This document shows, in pieces, positions 1 to 11,922 of a stretch of DNA of 64,000 nucleotides; within the stretch, counting starts at the first letter, position 1, and each line of letters opens with the position of its first letter. This DNA is from Panicum virgatum (Eukaryota; Streptophyta; Magnoliopsida; Poales; Poaceae). The notes beneath the pieces were generated by a model that saw only the letters and a program-made list of their open reading frames with translations, made no database searches and was not told where the DNA came from. Location: NCBI RefSeq assembly GCF_016808335.1, contig NC_053140.1:27212086-27276085 (forward strand), written 5' to 3'. The position numbers and the translations under genes are program-made.

Positions 1-510
1 ACAATGGATTCTGCTCACCAGAAAATCCATTCAAAATGCTTCCTACACCCCAAAGAAAAGCACTCGAATTTCCAATGCAACACCCTTCGCAAAGCACTCG
101 GAGCACCTCCAACTTCTGCCAACAAAGACAACAAAGAGAAAGTCAACACGAGCAATACACCATTCCAATGAAGAATTAAGCATGCCAGAGAGTCATCTAT
201 TGGGCTTACCCCCGGTCTTACACCCAATAAAGGCTAGGATGGGTTCGCCCAAACTCTGACTCGAGTCATCTATTGGGCTTACCCCCGGTCTTATACCCAA
301 TAAAGGCTAGGATGGGTTCGCCCGAGCTCTGACTCATTTCATCCCTCGTGTTGACAGAAAGAAGATATCAAAGAGAGTCATCTATTGGGCTTACCCCTGG
401 TCTTATACCCAATAAAGGATAGGATGGGTTCGCCTGAGCTCTGACTCGAGTCATCTATTGGGCTTACCCCCGGTCTTATACACAATAAAGGCTAGGATGG
501 GTTCGCCCGA
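1..510 (+). repeat. F 3' region: 73-bp tandem repeats
   Basis: Non-coding DNA assigned to Tat element F. Three full 73-bp units begin with GAGTCATCTATTGGG at 190, 263 and 375. A fourth begins at 448 and is cut at 510 by insertion of LTR A; its tail reappears at 21191. Units 1-2 and 3-4 are head to tail, with a 39-bp spacer (336-374) between the pairs. Positions 1-189 show no coding sequence and no repeat I can name. Placement in F is inferred because the DNA resumes at 21191 and leads into F's antisense gene. Confidence 0.7.
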
Positions 511-1566
511 TGTAACACCCGGTTTATAAAAGGACATAAACCGAGCAATCATATACATGCCAGGATCAGGTCACACGTATATACAATAGAATGAACAGTA
601 TATCATAGCACATATCACATAAAAAGGTATAATAAAGCGAGTACGAATGTTATCTATTACATTAATGACGAAAATGTCTGGTACAGCGGAAGCGAAGTAC
701 AAATACGATAAAAGCTCTCCGAAGCTGAGCAGGGCGCCACAGGGACGTCGACTGGGAGATGAATGCCTAGAAGTCCTCGTAGTCCTGGTAGCGCTGAGCG
801 AACTCCCTCGCATCGGCAGGAACTGAGCAGTAGTAGAGTATCCAAAAGGAAAAAGTAGAGAAGAGACAAGAGTGAGTACACAACTTGTACTCAACAAGTA
901 TAACACAAACTATGAGGCTCTAAGGTTGGCTGACTGACTGCATTAGCTTTTAAGTCTTGGCAAAATTTTATTAAAGCTATTTACTACAAGTTGATGAATT
1001 ACCATTAACCCAATTACATAGTAATTAATCAGAATTAATTAAGAAACTACTGAGAACCAAACCAACACAACCAAGGTAACCCCGAGAGGCACCCCCTCGT
1101 CGGAAGGAGCTAACCCCACTAATCAAAAGGAGGATCTGGGCCGCTCATGACCGTGAGCACGGCTAGTATACCAGTTTTACACTCTGCAGAGGTTGCACAT
1201 CTTTACCCACAAGTCGTGAGCTACGCTAGTTGTTCATCACACTTCCTTAGGTGAGATGACTAGCAAACTCACTACGAGGTCGTTACAAAGGACACGTTGG
1301 TAAGGTGTAACCGCTAAGGATTCAGGCAATGCAACGATGGTAACCACCTCGAGGGGTACGCACACCAAGCCTCGTAGCCTGGCCACCATTGAAGCTCACC
1401 ACCCCCCATGCCCCGTCGGTAAGTTACTCCCGAACCAAAATGGCCTAATTAGTAAGCCAAGACCGTCCCATTCCAGTCTTGTGGTAGCGCTGTTGTCCCA
1501 GGTTGTCGCTCTATGAACCGGTCCTTATGGAGAGTGGCCAACCAGGCAGTAAGCACCGTGCTGGCC
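511..1566 (-). mobile_element. Solo LTR A, left part (chromovirus LTR)
   Basis: Starts TGTAACACCCGG and matches the low-coordinate (3') end of the other minus-oriented chromovirus LTRs. It is interrupted at 1566/1567 by element B and continues at 18715-21190. Together the parts make about 3.53 kb, one LTR length, with no internal domain, so this reads as a solo LTR left by LTR-LTR recombination. A 4-bp direct repeat CCGA flanks it (507-510 and 21191-21194), a slightly decayed target duplication. The conserved stem-loop lies at 873-893. Confidence 0.85.
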
Positions 1567-4500
1567 TGTAACACCCGGTTTATAAAAGAACATAAACCGA
1601 GCAATCATATACGTGCCAGGATCAAGTCACACGTATATACAACAGAATGAACAGTATATCAAAGCACATATCACGTAAAAAGATATAATAAAGCGAATAC
1701 GAATGTTATTTATTACAATAATGACAAAATGTCTGATACAGCGGAAGCGAAGTACAAAATACGATAAAGCTCTCCGAAGCTGAAGCAGGGCGCCACAGGG
1801 ACGTCGACTGGGAGACGAACACCTAGAAGTCCTCGTAGTCTTGGTAGCGCTGGACGAACTCCCTCGTGTCGGCAGGAACTGAGCAGCAGTAGCGTAGCCA
1901 AGAGGAAAAAGTAGAGAAGAGGCAAGAGTGAGTACACAACTTGTACTCAACAAGTATAACACAAACTATGAGGCTCTAGGCTGGCTGACTCAACTGCATT
2001 AGCTTTTAAGTGTTGGCAAGATTTTATTTAAGCTATTTACTACGAGTTGATGATTTACCATTAACCCAGTTACATAGTTATTAATCAAGTTTAATCATGT
2101 AACTACTGAGAAACCAAACCAAAACCAAGCCACCAAGGTAACCCCGAGAAGCACCTCCCTCGTCGGAAGGAGATAACTTCACTAATCAAAAGGAGGATCT
2201 GGGCCGCTCATAACCGTGAGCACGGCTAGTATACCAGTTTTACACTCTGCAGAGGTTGCACATCTTTACCCACAAGTCGTGAGCTACGCTAGAGGTTCAT
2301 CACACTTCCTTAGGTGAGATGACTAGCGACTCACTACGAGGCCGTTACAAAGAATCTCGTTGGTAAGGCGTAACCGCGAGAGTCAGGTCAGCGATGATGG
2401 GGCCCACCTCCGGGGGTACAAGCACAGGAGCACAATCCAAGCATAGACCAAGCCGGAGGAGCAGGGACCACTGAAGCTTACTACTCTTGCCCCGCAGGTA
2501 AGTTACTCCAAACCAAAAAGACCTAATTAGTAAGCCAAGTCTATCCCATTCTAGCCTTGTGATAGCGCTGTTGTCCCAGGTTGTCGCTCTATGAACCGGT
2601 CCTTATGGAGAGTGGCCAACCAAGCACTAAGCACCGTGCTGGCCCCCTAAACCATGTTTCTACAAAAACATCTTTTAACGAGACGTGAGCCACTCATCCA
2701 CACAGAGGGCCACTCTCAGAATTAAGTTCAAGTAAACCATTAATCAAATTAATTAAAAGGGACCAGAGTGTGTTATAGCGCAGCAACCTAGCACAACTAA
2801 CCAAAATGCAACCCAAAGGTATATATAAAGGATATAAAGTGGCTAGGAAATCCTTATAGGCATACAGTATTAAAATGCAGTATGAAATTGTATTTAAAGT
2901 GATAGGTTGTTCATGTTACACTTGCCTTCCTCGTACTGCTCTGGCTGCTGCTCAAACTGCTCCGAAGACGGCTGCTCCGGGTACTGGTACTGGGGCTCCT
3001 CAGATGGATCAACGTCTACTCACGAACACATGGCCAAAACAAAGCACAACAATAAGCATACAAGCAAACACTAATAAAACTAAGAAACAGTACATCAATA
3101 CATAAAAACAGCAAGAAAAACTAAGCCTAAACTGTTCTACTCGTTACAACGATCGCGTGGATATAAAGAACGCTAAAATCGGAGCTAAAACGCGTTTTCT
3201 AGGCTAAAAACAAGTTCTAGGGGCTTATCTGTAAGAAAACTAAGGTTCCAGGGGCTTTTCTGCTAAAACCGAGGGCCTAAACGTAATTAAACATTAACTC
3301 CAGGGTCTAACTCGCAAAAAGACTAAGCCTGGACGGCGGGTTCAATTTCCAAAGAGCTCAGGGGGCTAAGTGTTAAAACCTGGACCTAAACCTAATTATT
3401 TTTCAACGCGCTAGGACTGCGGGTTTATTTAGGACAAACTCAGGGGCTCTTATGCAAAGTTAACAGGCCGAACCGTTATTCACGAGTATGGGCCGTAGGA
3501 TCGAGATCCAGCGCTTCAGATCTAATGGGGAGTCGATCTAATCTGGCGCGTCCCTTCTTGATCGGACGGCTCAGGCGTTTTGGGGCGTGGACGGCGGCGG
3601 GAGCACTGGCGCGCGGCGGCGCACGGCGGTGAGGTCGCCGGACTTCATCAAAACGGTGATTCCGGGCTCGCCTTCGAGCGGAAATTGGTCAGGAAGCGAG
3701 AGCGCGGCACACTAAACCGATCTAGGGGCTTGGCGCAGGGCCACGGAACGGCGGAGGCCCGGTGCGGCGGCGAGGTGGGACGGCCTACGCCGGTGAGCCA
3801 TTGCGCGCGGTGCAGGGGAAAAACTAAGGGTAACTGGGCACGGGAGGGTTCGTTACCATGGCGTGAAGGTCCGGGGAGGCGTAGAGGAGGGAGGGCGGCG
3901 GTGCTGGGACATATCCACGGCAGCACGGCAGCACGGCGGCTTGGCGTCGATCGGCGTTCGTGGTTCGGGCGTTGCAGTGCTCCTCCGGCTCCTGTGCTTC
4001 ACGAGTCAACGCGGGGCGGTGCTGTGGAAGTTCTACAGGGGTCAGGGAGATCCGAGGGTCGCCGGTGGTGAGGAATCGGCGGCGGGGTGCTCTGCTTCAA
4101 GCAGAGGCAAGGCGGGCGCGGCGTTGGGGGGTAGCGGTGGTGGTGGCGTGGCGAGTTGGGGCGCAGGAGGCCGTGGGCGCCAATTAAAGGAGGCTACCGG
4201 GATTTGGGCGTGCGTGCCCCAGAAGGAAAGCCAGCGAGGATCACGGGCGCAGCGCGGGGAAAACGGATCGCACCAACAGCTCTGCGTGATCCCGGGCCTG
4301 GGGGTGAAGCTTCTAGAAGGAAGGCCGCTAGTTGGATGACCGGTGGGGCTGCGGGACGAGGTGGGTCTGTGGTGTTGGCGGTCCACCGGCAGCGGCGGGG
4401 CATGCTGAAGCAGAGAGGTTGCGGCGGGGAAGAAGGTCCTGACCGATGGGCCCGGTTCGTCAGTGGAGCGCGCGGCGCACTGGTCTGACGCGGCGTGGGC

Positions 4501-5022
4501 GCGGTGCGTGAGGCAGCGCTGCTGGGCTGCGGAGCGGCCCAAGGGGAGGAGGGGGTTGCAGCTGAGCAGCGGCTGGGCCGTGGGGTTGACGCGCGCGCGG
4601 AGTGGGCCGAGTGCTGGGCTGGCCGAGCGGGAAAAAACTGGGCCGGCCGGGTAGAGGGAGAAGAGCTGGGCCCGGGGAAAGAAACGGGCCGGCTGGGGAG
4701 AGAGGTGGGCTGCGGGTTGGGCTGAGAAGTTGGGTTTGGGCTGGGTTGACTTTGGGTGTGGGTTTGCTTTCTATTTCTCTCCTTCTAAATCTAATTCAAA
4801 CAAAGTTTGAATTCAAAATATGAATTTGAATTCAAACCACAATCGAATAAAAGTATGCACCAGCATGAATGCAACACAAAAATTTAAACCTATGATAAAT
4901 TTTAATTACTTATAGAGCAAAATTGAATTAAATGCCCTACTAAACACAATAAACCTTAGAAATTTAAATAAAGCCAATTAAATTTATTGATAAATGCTGG
5001 AATTTAAAATTAGGGTGTTACA
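1567..5022 (-). repeat. 3' LTR of element B
   Basis: Runs from TGTAACACCCGG to TTAGGGTGTTACA on the plus strand; both ends are the inverted TGTAACACCC motif. The length, 3456 bp, equals that of the 5' copy. Composition is zoned: AT-rich outer ends and a very GC-rich core (about 3540-4740). The core holds long overlapping reading frames on both strands that I treat as composition artefacts. An AT-rich TATA-like stretch lies at about 2817-2840. The stem-loop shared by all these LTRs is at 1929-1949. Confidence 0.93.
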
Positions 5023-5024
5023 TA

Positions 5025-5036
5025 CCCTACCCCCTT
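5025..5036 (-). other. Polypurine tract of element B
   Basis: On the minus strand this reads AAGGGGGTAGGG and lies 2 nt from the start of the 3' LTR. That is the expected place and composition for the plus-strand primer of reverse transcription. The same tract precedes the 3' LTR of D (26094-26105). Confidence 0.85.
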
Positions 5037-5058
5037 AAAGAAATCTCGTCCTCGAGAT

Positions 5059-6882
5059 TTAGCTGGGCTGGCTAGCAAAGAGATCTGGATATGTCTTCAT
5101 CAGCTCATCTTCTCGCTCCCAAGTAGCCTCAGCTTCGCTGTGGTGACTCCACTGAACTCTGCACATCTTGATGCGCTTGTTCCGAGTAACCCTTTCTGAT
5201 GTCTCCAAAATCTTCACCGGATGCTCAGTATAAGTCAGATCTTCCTGCACATCTACTCCATCCAGTGGTGCCTGCTCCTCGGGTACTCGCAAACACCTCT
5301 TCAGCTGAGATATATGGAAGACATCATGAACTCCTGAGAGGCTGAGAGGTAACTCCAGGCGATAAGCAACTTCGCCTTTCCGCTCTAGCACCTTGAATGG
5401 CCCCACATACCGAGGTGCTAACTTCCCCTTGACATTAAATCTGCGGATTCCTCGCATCGGAGACACCTTCAGATACACATAATCACCGACACTGAAAGTC
5501 AGGTCTCTCCGTTTGCCATCTGCATAGCTCTTCTGTCTGCTCTGTGCAATCCTCAGATTTTCTCGCACAGCCTGGACCATCTGCTCTGCATCATCTATGA
5601 TCTCAGGGCCAAAGAGCTGCTTCTCACCAATCTGATCCCAATAGAGAGGAGTCCTGCACTTTCTGCCATACAATGCCTCAAAGGGGGACTTCTTCAGACT
5701 GGCCTGATAGTTGTTGTTATATGAGAACTCAGCATATGAAAGGCACTTATCCCAACTAGTGCCGTACTGAATGGCACAAGCTCTCAGCATATCCTCCAAC
5801 ACTTGGTTGGTTCTCTCTGTCTGCCCATCTGTCTGAGGATGATAAGCCGTACTAAAACGCAGCTTCGTATCCAACGAATCATGGAGCTGCTCCCAGAACC
5901 GAGAAGTGAACTGAGACCCTCTGTCAGATATAATCTTCTTGGGCACACCATGTAAGCAGACAATCCGAGAGATGTACAACTCTGCCAGTCTAGCACCGGA
6001 GTAAGTAGTGTTCACTGGAATGAAGTGAGCAACCTTCGTCAGACGATCCACTACTACCCATATGGAGTTGTACCCTTTCTGAGTACGAGGCAATCCAACA
6101 ATGAAGTCCATAGTGATTTCCTCCCATTTCCACTCTGGAATCTTCAAAGGCTGTAACAGACCTGCTGGCCTCTGATGCTCAGCCTTGACACGCTGACAGG
6201 TGTCACAAATAGCCACGTACTCTGCCACTGAACGCTTCATCCCATACCACCAGAAATGTTCCTTCAGATCATAGTACATCTTCGTGCTGCCCGGATGAAT
6301 AGAGTATGATGTATCATGGGCCTCACTCAGAATCAACTTCCGGAGATCATGCACATCAGGCACGCAGATCCGGTTCTTGTACCACAAAGTACCCTGATCA
6401 TCCTCTCTGAAATGAGGAGCCTTGCCCTTCTTGAGCAACTCACGGATCTCCTGCAGCTTCTCATCATCTTTCTGATGCTGCCTGATCTCTGACTCTAGAG
6501 TCGGTACTGCCTCGAATGCTGCACTGTAAGTATGATGCAAGAAGCCCAGACTCAACTGCTCGAACTCCTCGCATAACTCTGGAGGCATCTGGAAAGCCAC
6601 GGCCATGTTGACATAACTTCTCTTGCTCAGAGCATCTGCTACAACATTGGCCTTGCCCGAATGGTAGTGAATCTCTAGGTCATAGTCCTTTACCAACTCT
6701 AACCATCTCCTCTGCCTCATGTTCAGCTCATTCTGCGTGAAAATGTACTTGAGGCTCTTGTGATTAGTGTAGATATCACAACGCTGCCCATACAAGTAGT
6801 GCCTCCAAATCTTCAGAGCATGCACAACTGCGGCTAACTCAAGATCATGAGTAGGATAATTCAGCTCGTGCCGGCGTAACTG
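5059..6882 (-). pseudogene. B pol, C-terminal part (RNase H end, integrase, chromodomain)
   Basis: Encodes the end of RNase H, the zinc-binding HHCC region of integrase, the DDE core ([24 protein letters not shown]), a GPF motif and a C-terminal chromodomain (…[15 protein letters not shown]…) ending at the stop near 5059. Integrase joins cDNA to the host chromosome in the nucleus. Chromodomains of this group are thought to steer insertion to heterochromatin. This part is free of stops, but it is separated from the rest of pol by element C inserted after 6882. The reading frame that appears to continue upstream to 6924 is LTR sequence of C, not pol. The protein is nearly identical to the intact copy in D. 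Confidence 0.93.
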
Positions 6883-7211
6883 TGTAACACCCGGTTTATA
6901 AAAGAACATAAACCGAGCAATCATATACGTGCCAGGATCAAGTCACACGTATATACAACAGAATGAACAGTATATCATAGCACATATCACGTAAAAAGAT
7001 ATAATAAAGCGAATACGAATGTTATTTATTACAATAATGACATAAATGTCTGATACAGCGGAAGCGAAGTACAAAAATACGAATAAAGCTCTCCGAAGCT
7101 GAAGCAGGGCGCCACAGGGACATCGACTGGGAGACGAACACCTAGAAGTCCTCGTAGTCCTGGTAGCGCTGGACGAACTCCCTCGTGTCAGCAGGAACTG
7201 AGCAGCAGTAG
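6883..7211 (-). repeat. C: truncated 3' LTR stub
   Basis: Matches the first 329 bp (low-coordinate side) of the other LTRs and then switches to gag. At the joint the bases GCGTA (7211-7215) fit both the LTR (…AGTAGCGTA…) and gag (…GCGCGTAC…). This microhomology is typical of end-joining or template switching. Confidence 0.88.
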
Positions 7212-7964
7212 CGTACCGGAGGTAGTCCTCAAGGCCCTCCATGAAGTGCTCCTGCTTCTTGCGGTCATCCGCAACCTCGGCAGGGGCGTAGCGAGCCAGC
7301 TGAAGAAAGCGATCACGATACTCCGTGACCGACATAGTCCCCTGAATTCACAAAGACAGATAGATATCGGAAGATTAACTCAAGATTCATAAGGATAGAA
7401 CAAAGGACATTAGCTCAAACGAACCCGCTGAATGATTATATTTATGGTTACCTGCTTCAGTGCAAGGAACTCCTTCTGTTTCATCTTCAGAACGCCCGCT
7501 GGGACGTTGTGGCTGCGGAAACGCTCCCTGAACTGGAGCCAAGTGAGAGCCTCGCGGTCATGAACTGGGTGGGACTCCCACCAGTCCAAAGCTGCCCCTC
7601 GCAGCTGTCCTGCTGCGTACAGAACTCTCTCCCGATCATCGCACTGGGCGATGTCCAACTGACGCTCCACTGCACGGAGCCAGTCGTCGGCCTGAAGAGG
7701 GTCGGACGTGTGAGAAAACGTCGGCGGGTGACCCCTCAGGAACTCAGCACGCCTGTCGCGAGGCTGCGGCGGTGGAGGAGGCGGAGGCTGAGTGTGAGCC
7801 TGCTGAAGAGCCTGAACGGTGTTGTTCAGGGTGGCCATCATCTGCATCTGGAGCTAGAAGTACTGCTCCGGAGTCAAAGGCGGCGGCATCGGGATCCCGG
7901 TACCCTTGTTGTTCTGACCCTGCTGCTGGCCAGAACCGGAACCGGTGCTCCTGGTGTTCACCAT
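7212..7964 (-). pseudogene. C gag remnant
   Basis: Gag reads from ATG at 7964 (MVNTRS…) on the minus strand, through a glutamine/proline-rich stretch and the conserved capsid-like part ending FLALKQ at 7452. It then has a 110-bp intron (7342-7451) and about 43 codons of exon 2 starting [10 protein letters not shown] before the deletion joint. A premature stop TAG at 7854-7856 replaces the CAG glutamine codon seen in B and D. The nucleocapsid zinc knuckle is lost. Gag normally forms the cytoplasmic particle; this copy cannot make a full one. Confidence 0.9.
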
Positions 7965-8534
7965 CTGATTTGATCAAAAGATTTCACGAGTAAGGATATT
8001 GCAGGAATAAACTCAGATGGATATGATAACTCTTTGCGGAAAAAGACTCAGCCATGATAAAGTGGACAGGATAGAGTTGACTATTTTACCCCCAACGATC
8101 TAACTCATTTTATTAATTAGTTAACTTTAACATCTGAGTGATTTTCTTTAAACAAATTTAAACTACTAAGCTATGCAATCAGTCAAAAATCCAAATCAAA
8201 CATGTAGCATAATAACAAGCAGACAATTTTCACGACTTAGCCGAGTTTAGCAATAGACTCGACTAACACAACGCGTCGCAGAGCGTGCTATCGTATTATT
8301 ATAAAAGGGTCACCTAGCTAACTCATGGTGGTCAGATGACTGATTCAGGCCAAAATCTACGAAAACTATTCTTCAGAGAAAGAAATCAAGGCAAGAAGGG
8401 TAAAAAGTCAAAGAAGTCAAGGGGTATAATAGTGAAATAATTTCAGCAGGCAAGAATTGGTGAGAAGAAGTCCTAAAACTCGACCAGCTCTATCTAGGCT
8501 TCGTCCTACAGTCGATACGGCTCTGATACCACTC
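7965..8534 (-). other. C untranslated leader with primer-binding site (8520-8531)
   Basis: Non-coding DNA between the 5' LTR and gag. On the minus strand TGGTATCAGAGC (8520-8531) follows the LTR after 3 nt (GAG). It is complementary to the 3' end of plant initiator Met-tRNA, the usual primer for this group. The rest (7965-8519) is AT-rich and similar to the leaders of B and D. Confidence 0.9.
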
Positions 8535-11500
8535 TGTAACACCCGGTTTATAAAAGAACATAAACCGAGCAATCATATACGTGCCAGGATCAAGTCACAC
8601 GTATATACAACAGAATGAACAGTATATCATAGCACATATCAGGTAAAAAGATATAATAAAGCGAATACGAATGTTATTTAATACAATAATGACATAAATG
8701 TCTGATACAGCGGAAGCGAAGTACAAAAATACGAATAAAGCTCTCCGAAGCTGAAGCAGGGCGCCACAGGGACATCGACTGGGAGACGAACACCTAGAAG
8801 TCCTCGTAGTCCTGGTAGCGCTGGACGAACTCCCTCGTGTCGGCAGGAACTGAGCAGCAGTAGCGTATCCAAGAGGAAAAAGTAGAGAAGAGGCAAGAGT
8901 GAGTACACAACTTGTACTCAACAAGTATAACACAAACTATGAGGCTCTAACGTTGGCTGACTCAACTGCATTAGCTTTTAGTCTTGGCAAAATTTTATTA
9001 AAGCTATTTACTACGAGTTGATGAAATACCATTAACCCAGTTACATAGTAATTAATCAAGTTTAATCATATCACTAATGAGAAACCAAACCAAAACCAAG
9101 CCACCAAGGTAAACCCCGAGAAGCACCTCCCTCGTCGGAAGGAGATAACTCCACTAATCAAAAGGAGGATCTGGGCCGCTCATAACCGTGAGCACGGCTA
9201 GTATACCAGTTTTACACTCTGCAGAGGTTGCACATCTTTACCCACAAGTCGTGAGCTACGCTAGTTGTTCATCACACTTCCTTAGGTGAGATGGCTAGCA
9301 ACTCACTACGAGGCCGTTACAAAGAATCTCGTTGGTAAGGCGTAACCGCGAGAGATAGGTCAGCGACGATGGGGCCCACCTCCGGGGGTACAAGCACAGG
9401 AGCGCAATCCAAGCACAGACCAAGCCGGAGGAGCAGGGACCATTGAAGCTTACTACTCTTGCCCCGCAGGTAAGTTACTCCAAACCAAAAAGACCTAATT
9501 AATAAGCCAAGTCTATCCCATTCTAGCCTTGTGGTAGCGCTGTTGTCCCAGGTTGTCGCTCTATGAACCGGTCCTTATGGAGAGTGGCCAACCAAGCACT
9601 AAGCACCGTGCTGGCCCCCTAAACCATGTTTCTACAAAAACCATTTTTTAACGAGACGTGAGCCACTCATCCACACAGAGGGCCACTCTCAGAATTAAGT
9701 TCAAGTAAACCATTAATCAAATTAATTAAAAAGGACCAGAGTGTGTTGTAGCGCAGCAACCTAGCACAACTAACCAAAATGCAACCCAAAGGTACATATA
9801 AAGGATATAAAGTGGCTAGGAAATCCTTATAGGCATACAGTATTAAAATGCAGTATGAAATTGTAATTAAAAGTGATAGGTTGTTCATGTTATACTTGCC
9901 TTCCTCGTACTGCTCCTGCTGCTGCTCAAAGTGGTCAGAAGACGGGTGCTCCGGGTACTGGTACTGGGGCTCCTTAGATGGATCAACGTCTACTCACGAA
10001 CACATGGCCAAAACAATGCACGATAATAAGCATACAAGCAATCACTAATAAAAACTAAGAAACAGTACATCAATACATAAAAACAGCAAGAAAAACTAAG
10101 CTAAAACTATTCTACGCGTTACAACGATCGCGTGGACATAAAGAACGCTAAAATCGGAGCTAAAACGCATGAACTAGGCCAAAAACAAGTTCTAGGGGCT
10201 TATTTGTAATAAAAACAGGGTTCCAGGGACTTTTCTGCTAAAACCGAGGACTAAAACATAAATAAACATTAATTCTGGGGTCTAAATCGCAAAAAGAACT
10301 AACCTGGACGGCGGGTCCTATTTTAAAGAAACTCAGGGGGTTATTTGTTAAAATCAGGGTCCAACTGTAATTATTTTTGAAAGGGCTTGGACCGCGGGTT
10401 GAATCAGGGAAAATCCAGGGACTCTTTAGCAAAAAGTCAAGGCTGAACCGGTATCTTTGATTCAGGCCCGCTGGATCGCGATCTGATGGCTCAGATCTAG
10501 CGGGGATGCGATCTAATCTGGGCCCTCACCTCCAGATCGGGCGGCCCAGGATTAAGGGGGCGCGGAGCGGCGGCGCGGCTCGCCGGGAACAGGGTTCCCG
10601 CGGCGGAGGGGTCGCCGGAGAAGGTGAACCGGGGGCTGCCGGGCTCGTTCTGGGCCGGGGTTTGGCCGGGGATGGAGTGCGCCGCGTGCGTAATGCACCT
10701 GGGCTTACGGCGGGGCTCGGGGAGGTTCTGTTGGGGCTCGCCGCGGCGTGGGGCGGCGCTGCGGCGAAGACGCTCGCCGGAGCGAGTGCTCTAGGCGATG
10801 CCAAGGCCTACGGGCTACGCCAACACGCCAAAAAGGGAGCGCGGGCGGGGATGTCCTCACCGAGAGGTTGTGGTGGCCGGAGTCGCGGCGTAGGCGAGTC
10901 GTCGGCGAAGGTTAGCGGCGGCGGTGGGTCGGAGTCCGTGGGCAGGGGCGCTGCGGCGGTCCTCCAGGCGTAGGGCTGCAGGATTTCGGCTCGCGGCGGT
11001 ACTGCGGAGATGCACAAGGGTCAGGGAGGTCCGGGGATCGTCGGAGATGAGCAAAAGGCCAGAGATCGGAGTTTACCAGGGTTGGGGAGCTCGGCGCGAT
11101 TCCGGTGATGCGGTCCAAGAATTGGAGCGTAGACGGCTTAGGAAGCCTCCCAGGGCCGATGCGGAGCGTCTGCGGCGGTCGGCAGGGCCTGGGGTGCCGT
11201 GGCGTGGCCGGTCCGCGGCGGAGCAGGGCGCGGCGGAGCAGAGCGGCGTGGGGTGGCGGCTAGGGTTGGAGGCGGCGCTCTGTTGGATTGGGAGAGGCGC
11301 AGGGGGGTCGTGGGGGTTTAAAGGAAGGGGCTGGAGTCCTGGGCGTCCGTGCCACGGGGCGCGCTGGCGAGATCTCCGGCGAGATGCTCGGCGGTAGTTG
11401 CGCGAGCGGGATCCGGAGGAAGGGGATGGCCCTGGCGCGTGGGGCCGGGCCGTCAGCGGAACGGAACGCGTGCAGCGCGGGCGAGTGGGCTGAGCGGGGT

Positions 11501-11922
11501 GCTGGGCCGGTGTGAGGCGGGTGCGGGAGAGGGCCGTGCGGAGGAGGGGGTGAAGCGGGCCGGGCGCAAGTGATGGAGGGGAGTGGGCCGCGGCAAAGGG
11601 TGCTGGACTGGGCCGGGCTGGCTGGGCTGAGTGCTGGGGTGGTTTGGGCTGGGTTTGGGTTGAGTTAGTTTTCTATTTTCCTTTCTAGATCTAATTCAAA
11701 CAAAGTTTGAATTCAAATATGAATTTGAATTCAAACCACACTCAAATAAAAGTATGCACCAGCATGAATGCAACACAAATTTTTAAACCTATGATAAAAT
11801 TTTAATTACTTATAGAACAAAAATTGAATTAAATGCCATACTAAACACAATAAACCTTAGAAATTTAAATAAGACCAATTAAATTTATTAATAAATGCTG
11901 AAATTTAAATTAGGGTGTTACA
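8535..11922 (-). repeat. 5' LTR of element C
   Basis: A 3388-bp LTR bounded by TGTAACACCCGG and TTAGGGTGTTACA, alignable with the B LTRs apart from its GC-rich core (about 10500-11660). The core differs markedly in sequence and encodes only overlapping low-complexity frames. The stem-loop is at 8900-8920. Confidence 0.92.

Larger units (their letters stand above)
6883..11922 (-). mobile_element. Element C: internally deleted chromovirus nested in B
   Basis: Inserted in B's RNase H region. Flanks are AACTG (6878-6882) and AACTA (11923-11927), a 5-bp target duplication with one change. The 5' LTR is complete (8535-11922, 3388 bp), with primer site and leader. The other end is a 329-bp LTR stub fused directly to gag, so most of the 3' LTR, all of pol and part of gag exon 2 are missing. 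C cannot make its own enzymes and would have depended on a relative, if it was mobilised in this form. Alternatively the deletion happened after insertion. Confidence 0.92.

Noticed and set aside
1627..1962. Repeated ~111-residue minus-strand frame in each LTR
   Set aside because: It begins at a non-ATG codon, has no recognisable domain and is repeated only because the LTR is repeated.
3580..4542. Long plus- and minus-strand reading frames in the GC-rich LTR cores (also 10506-11573, 17267-18412, 19908-20947, 25454-25889, 33242-33677, 42238-42961, 48208-49076)
   Set aside because: They overlap on several frames and both strands, are low-complexity Ala/Gly/Arg/Pro sequences without domains, and are not conserved between LTRs with equal outer parts. 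High GC alone explains the lack of stops.
5059..6924. Apparent N-terminal extension of B's integrase part beginning [13 protein letters not shown]
   Set aside because: Those residues come from the LTR of element C, read through the insertion junction at 6882/6883.
7509..7973. Plus-strand frames opposite gag (also 14220-14708 and 30240-30704)
   Set aside because: They mirror a conserved gag exon on the other strand, and their conservation follows from gag.
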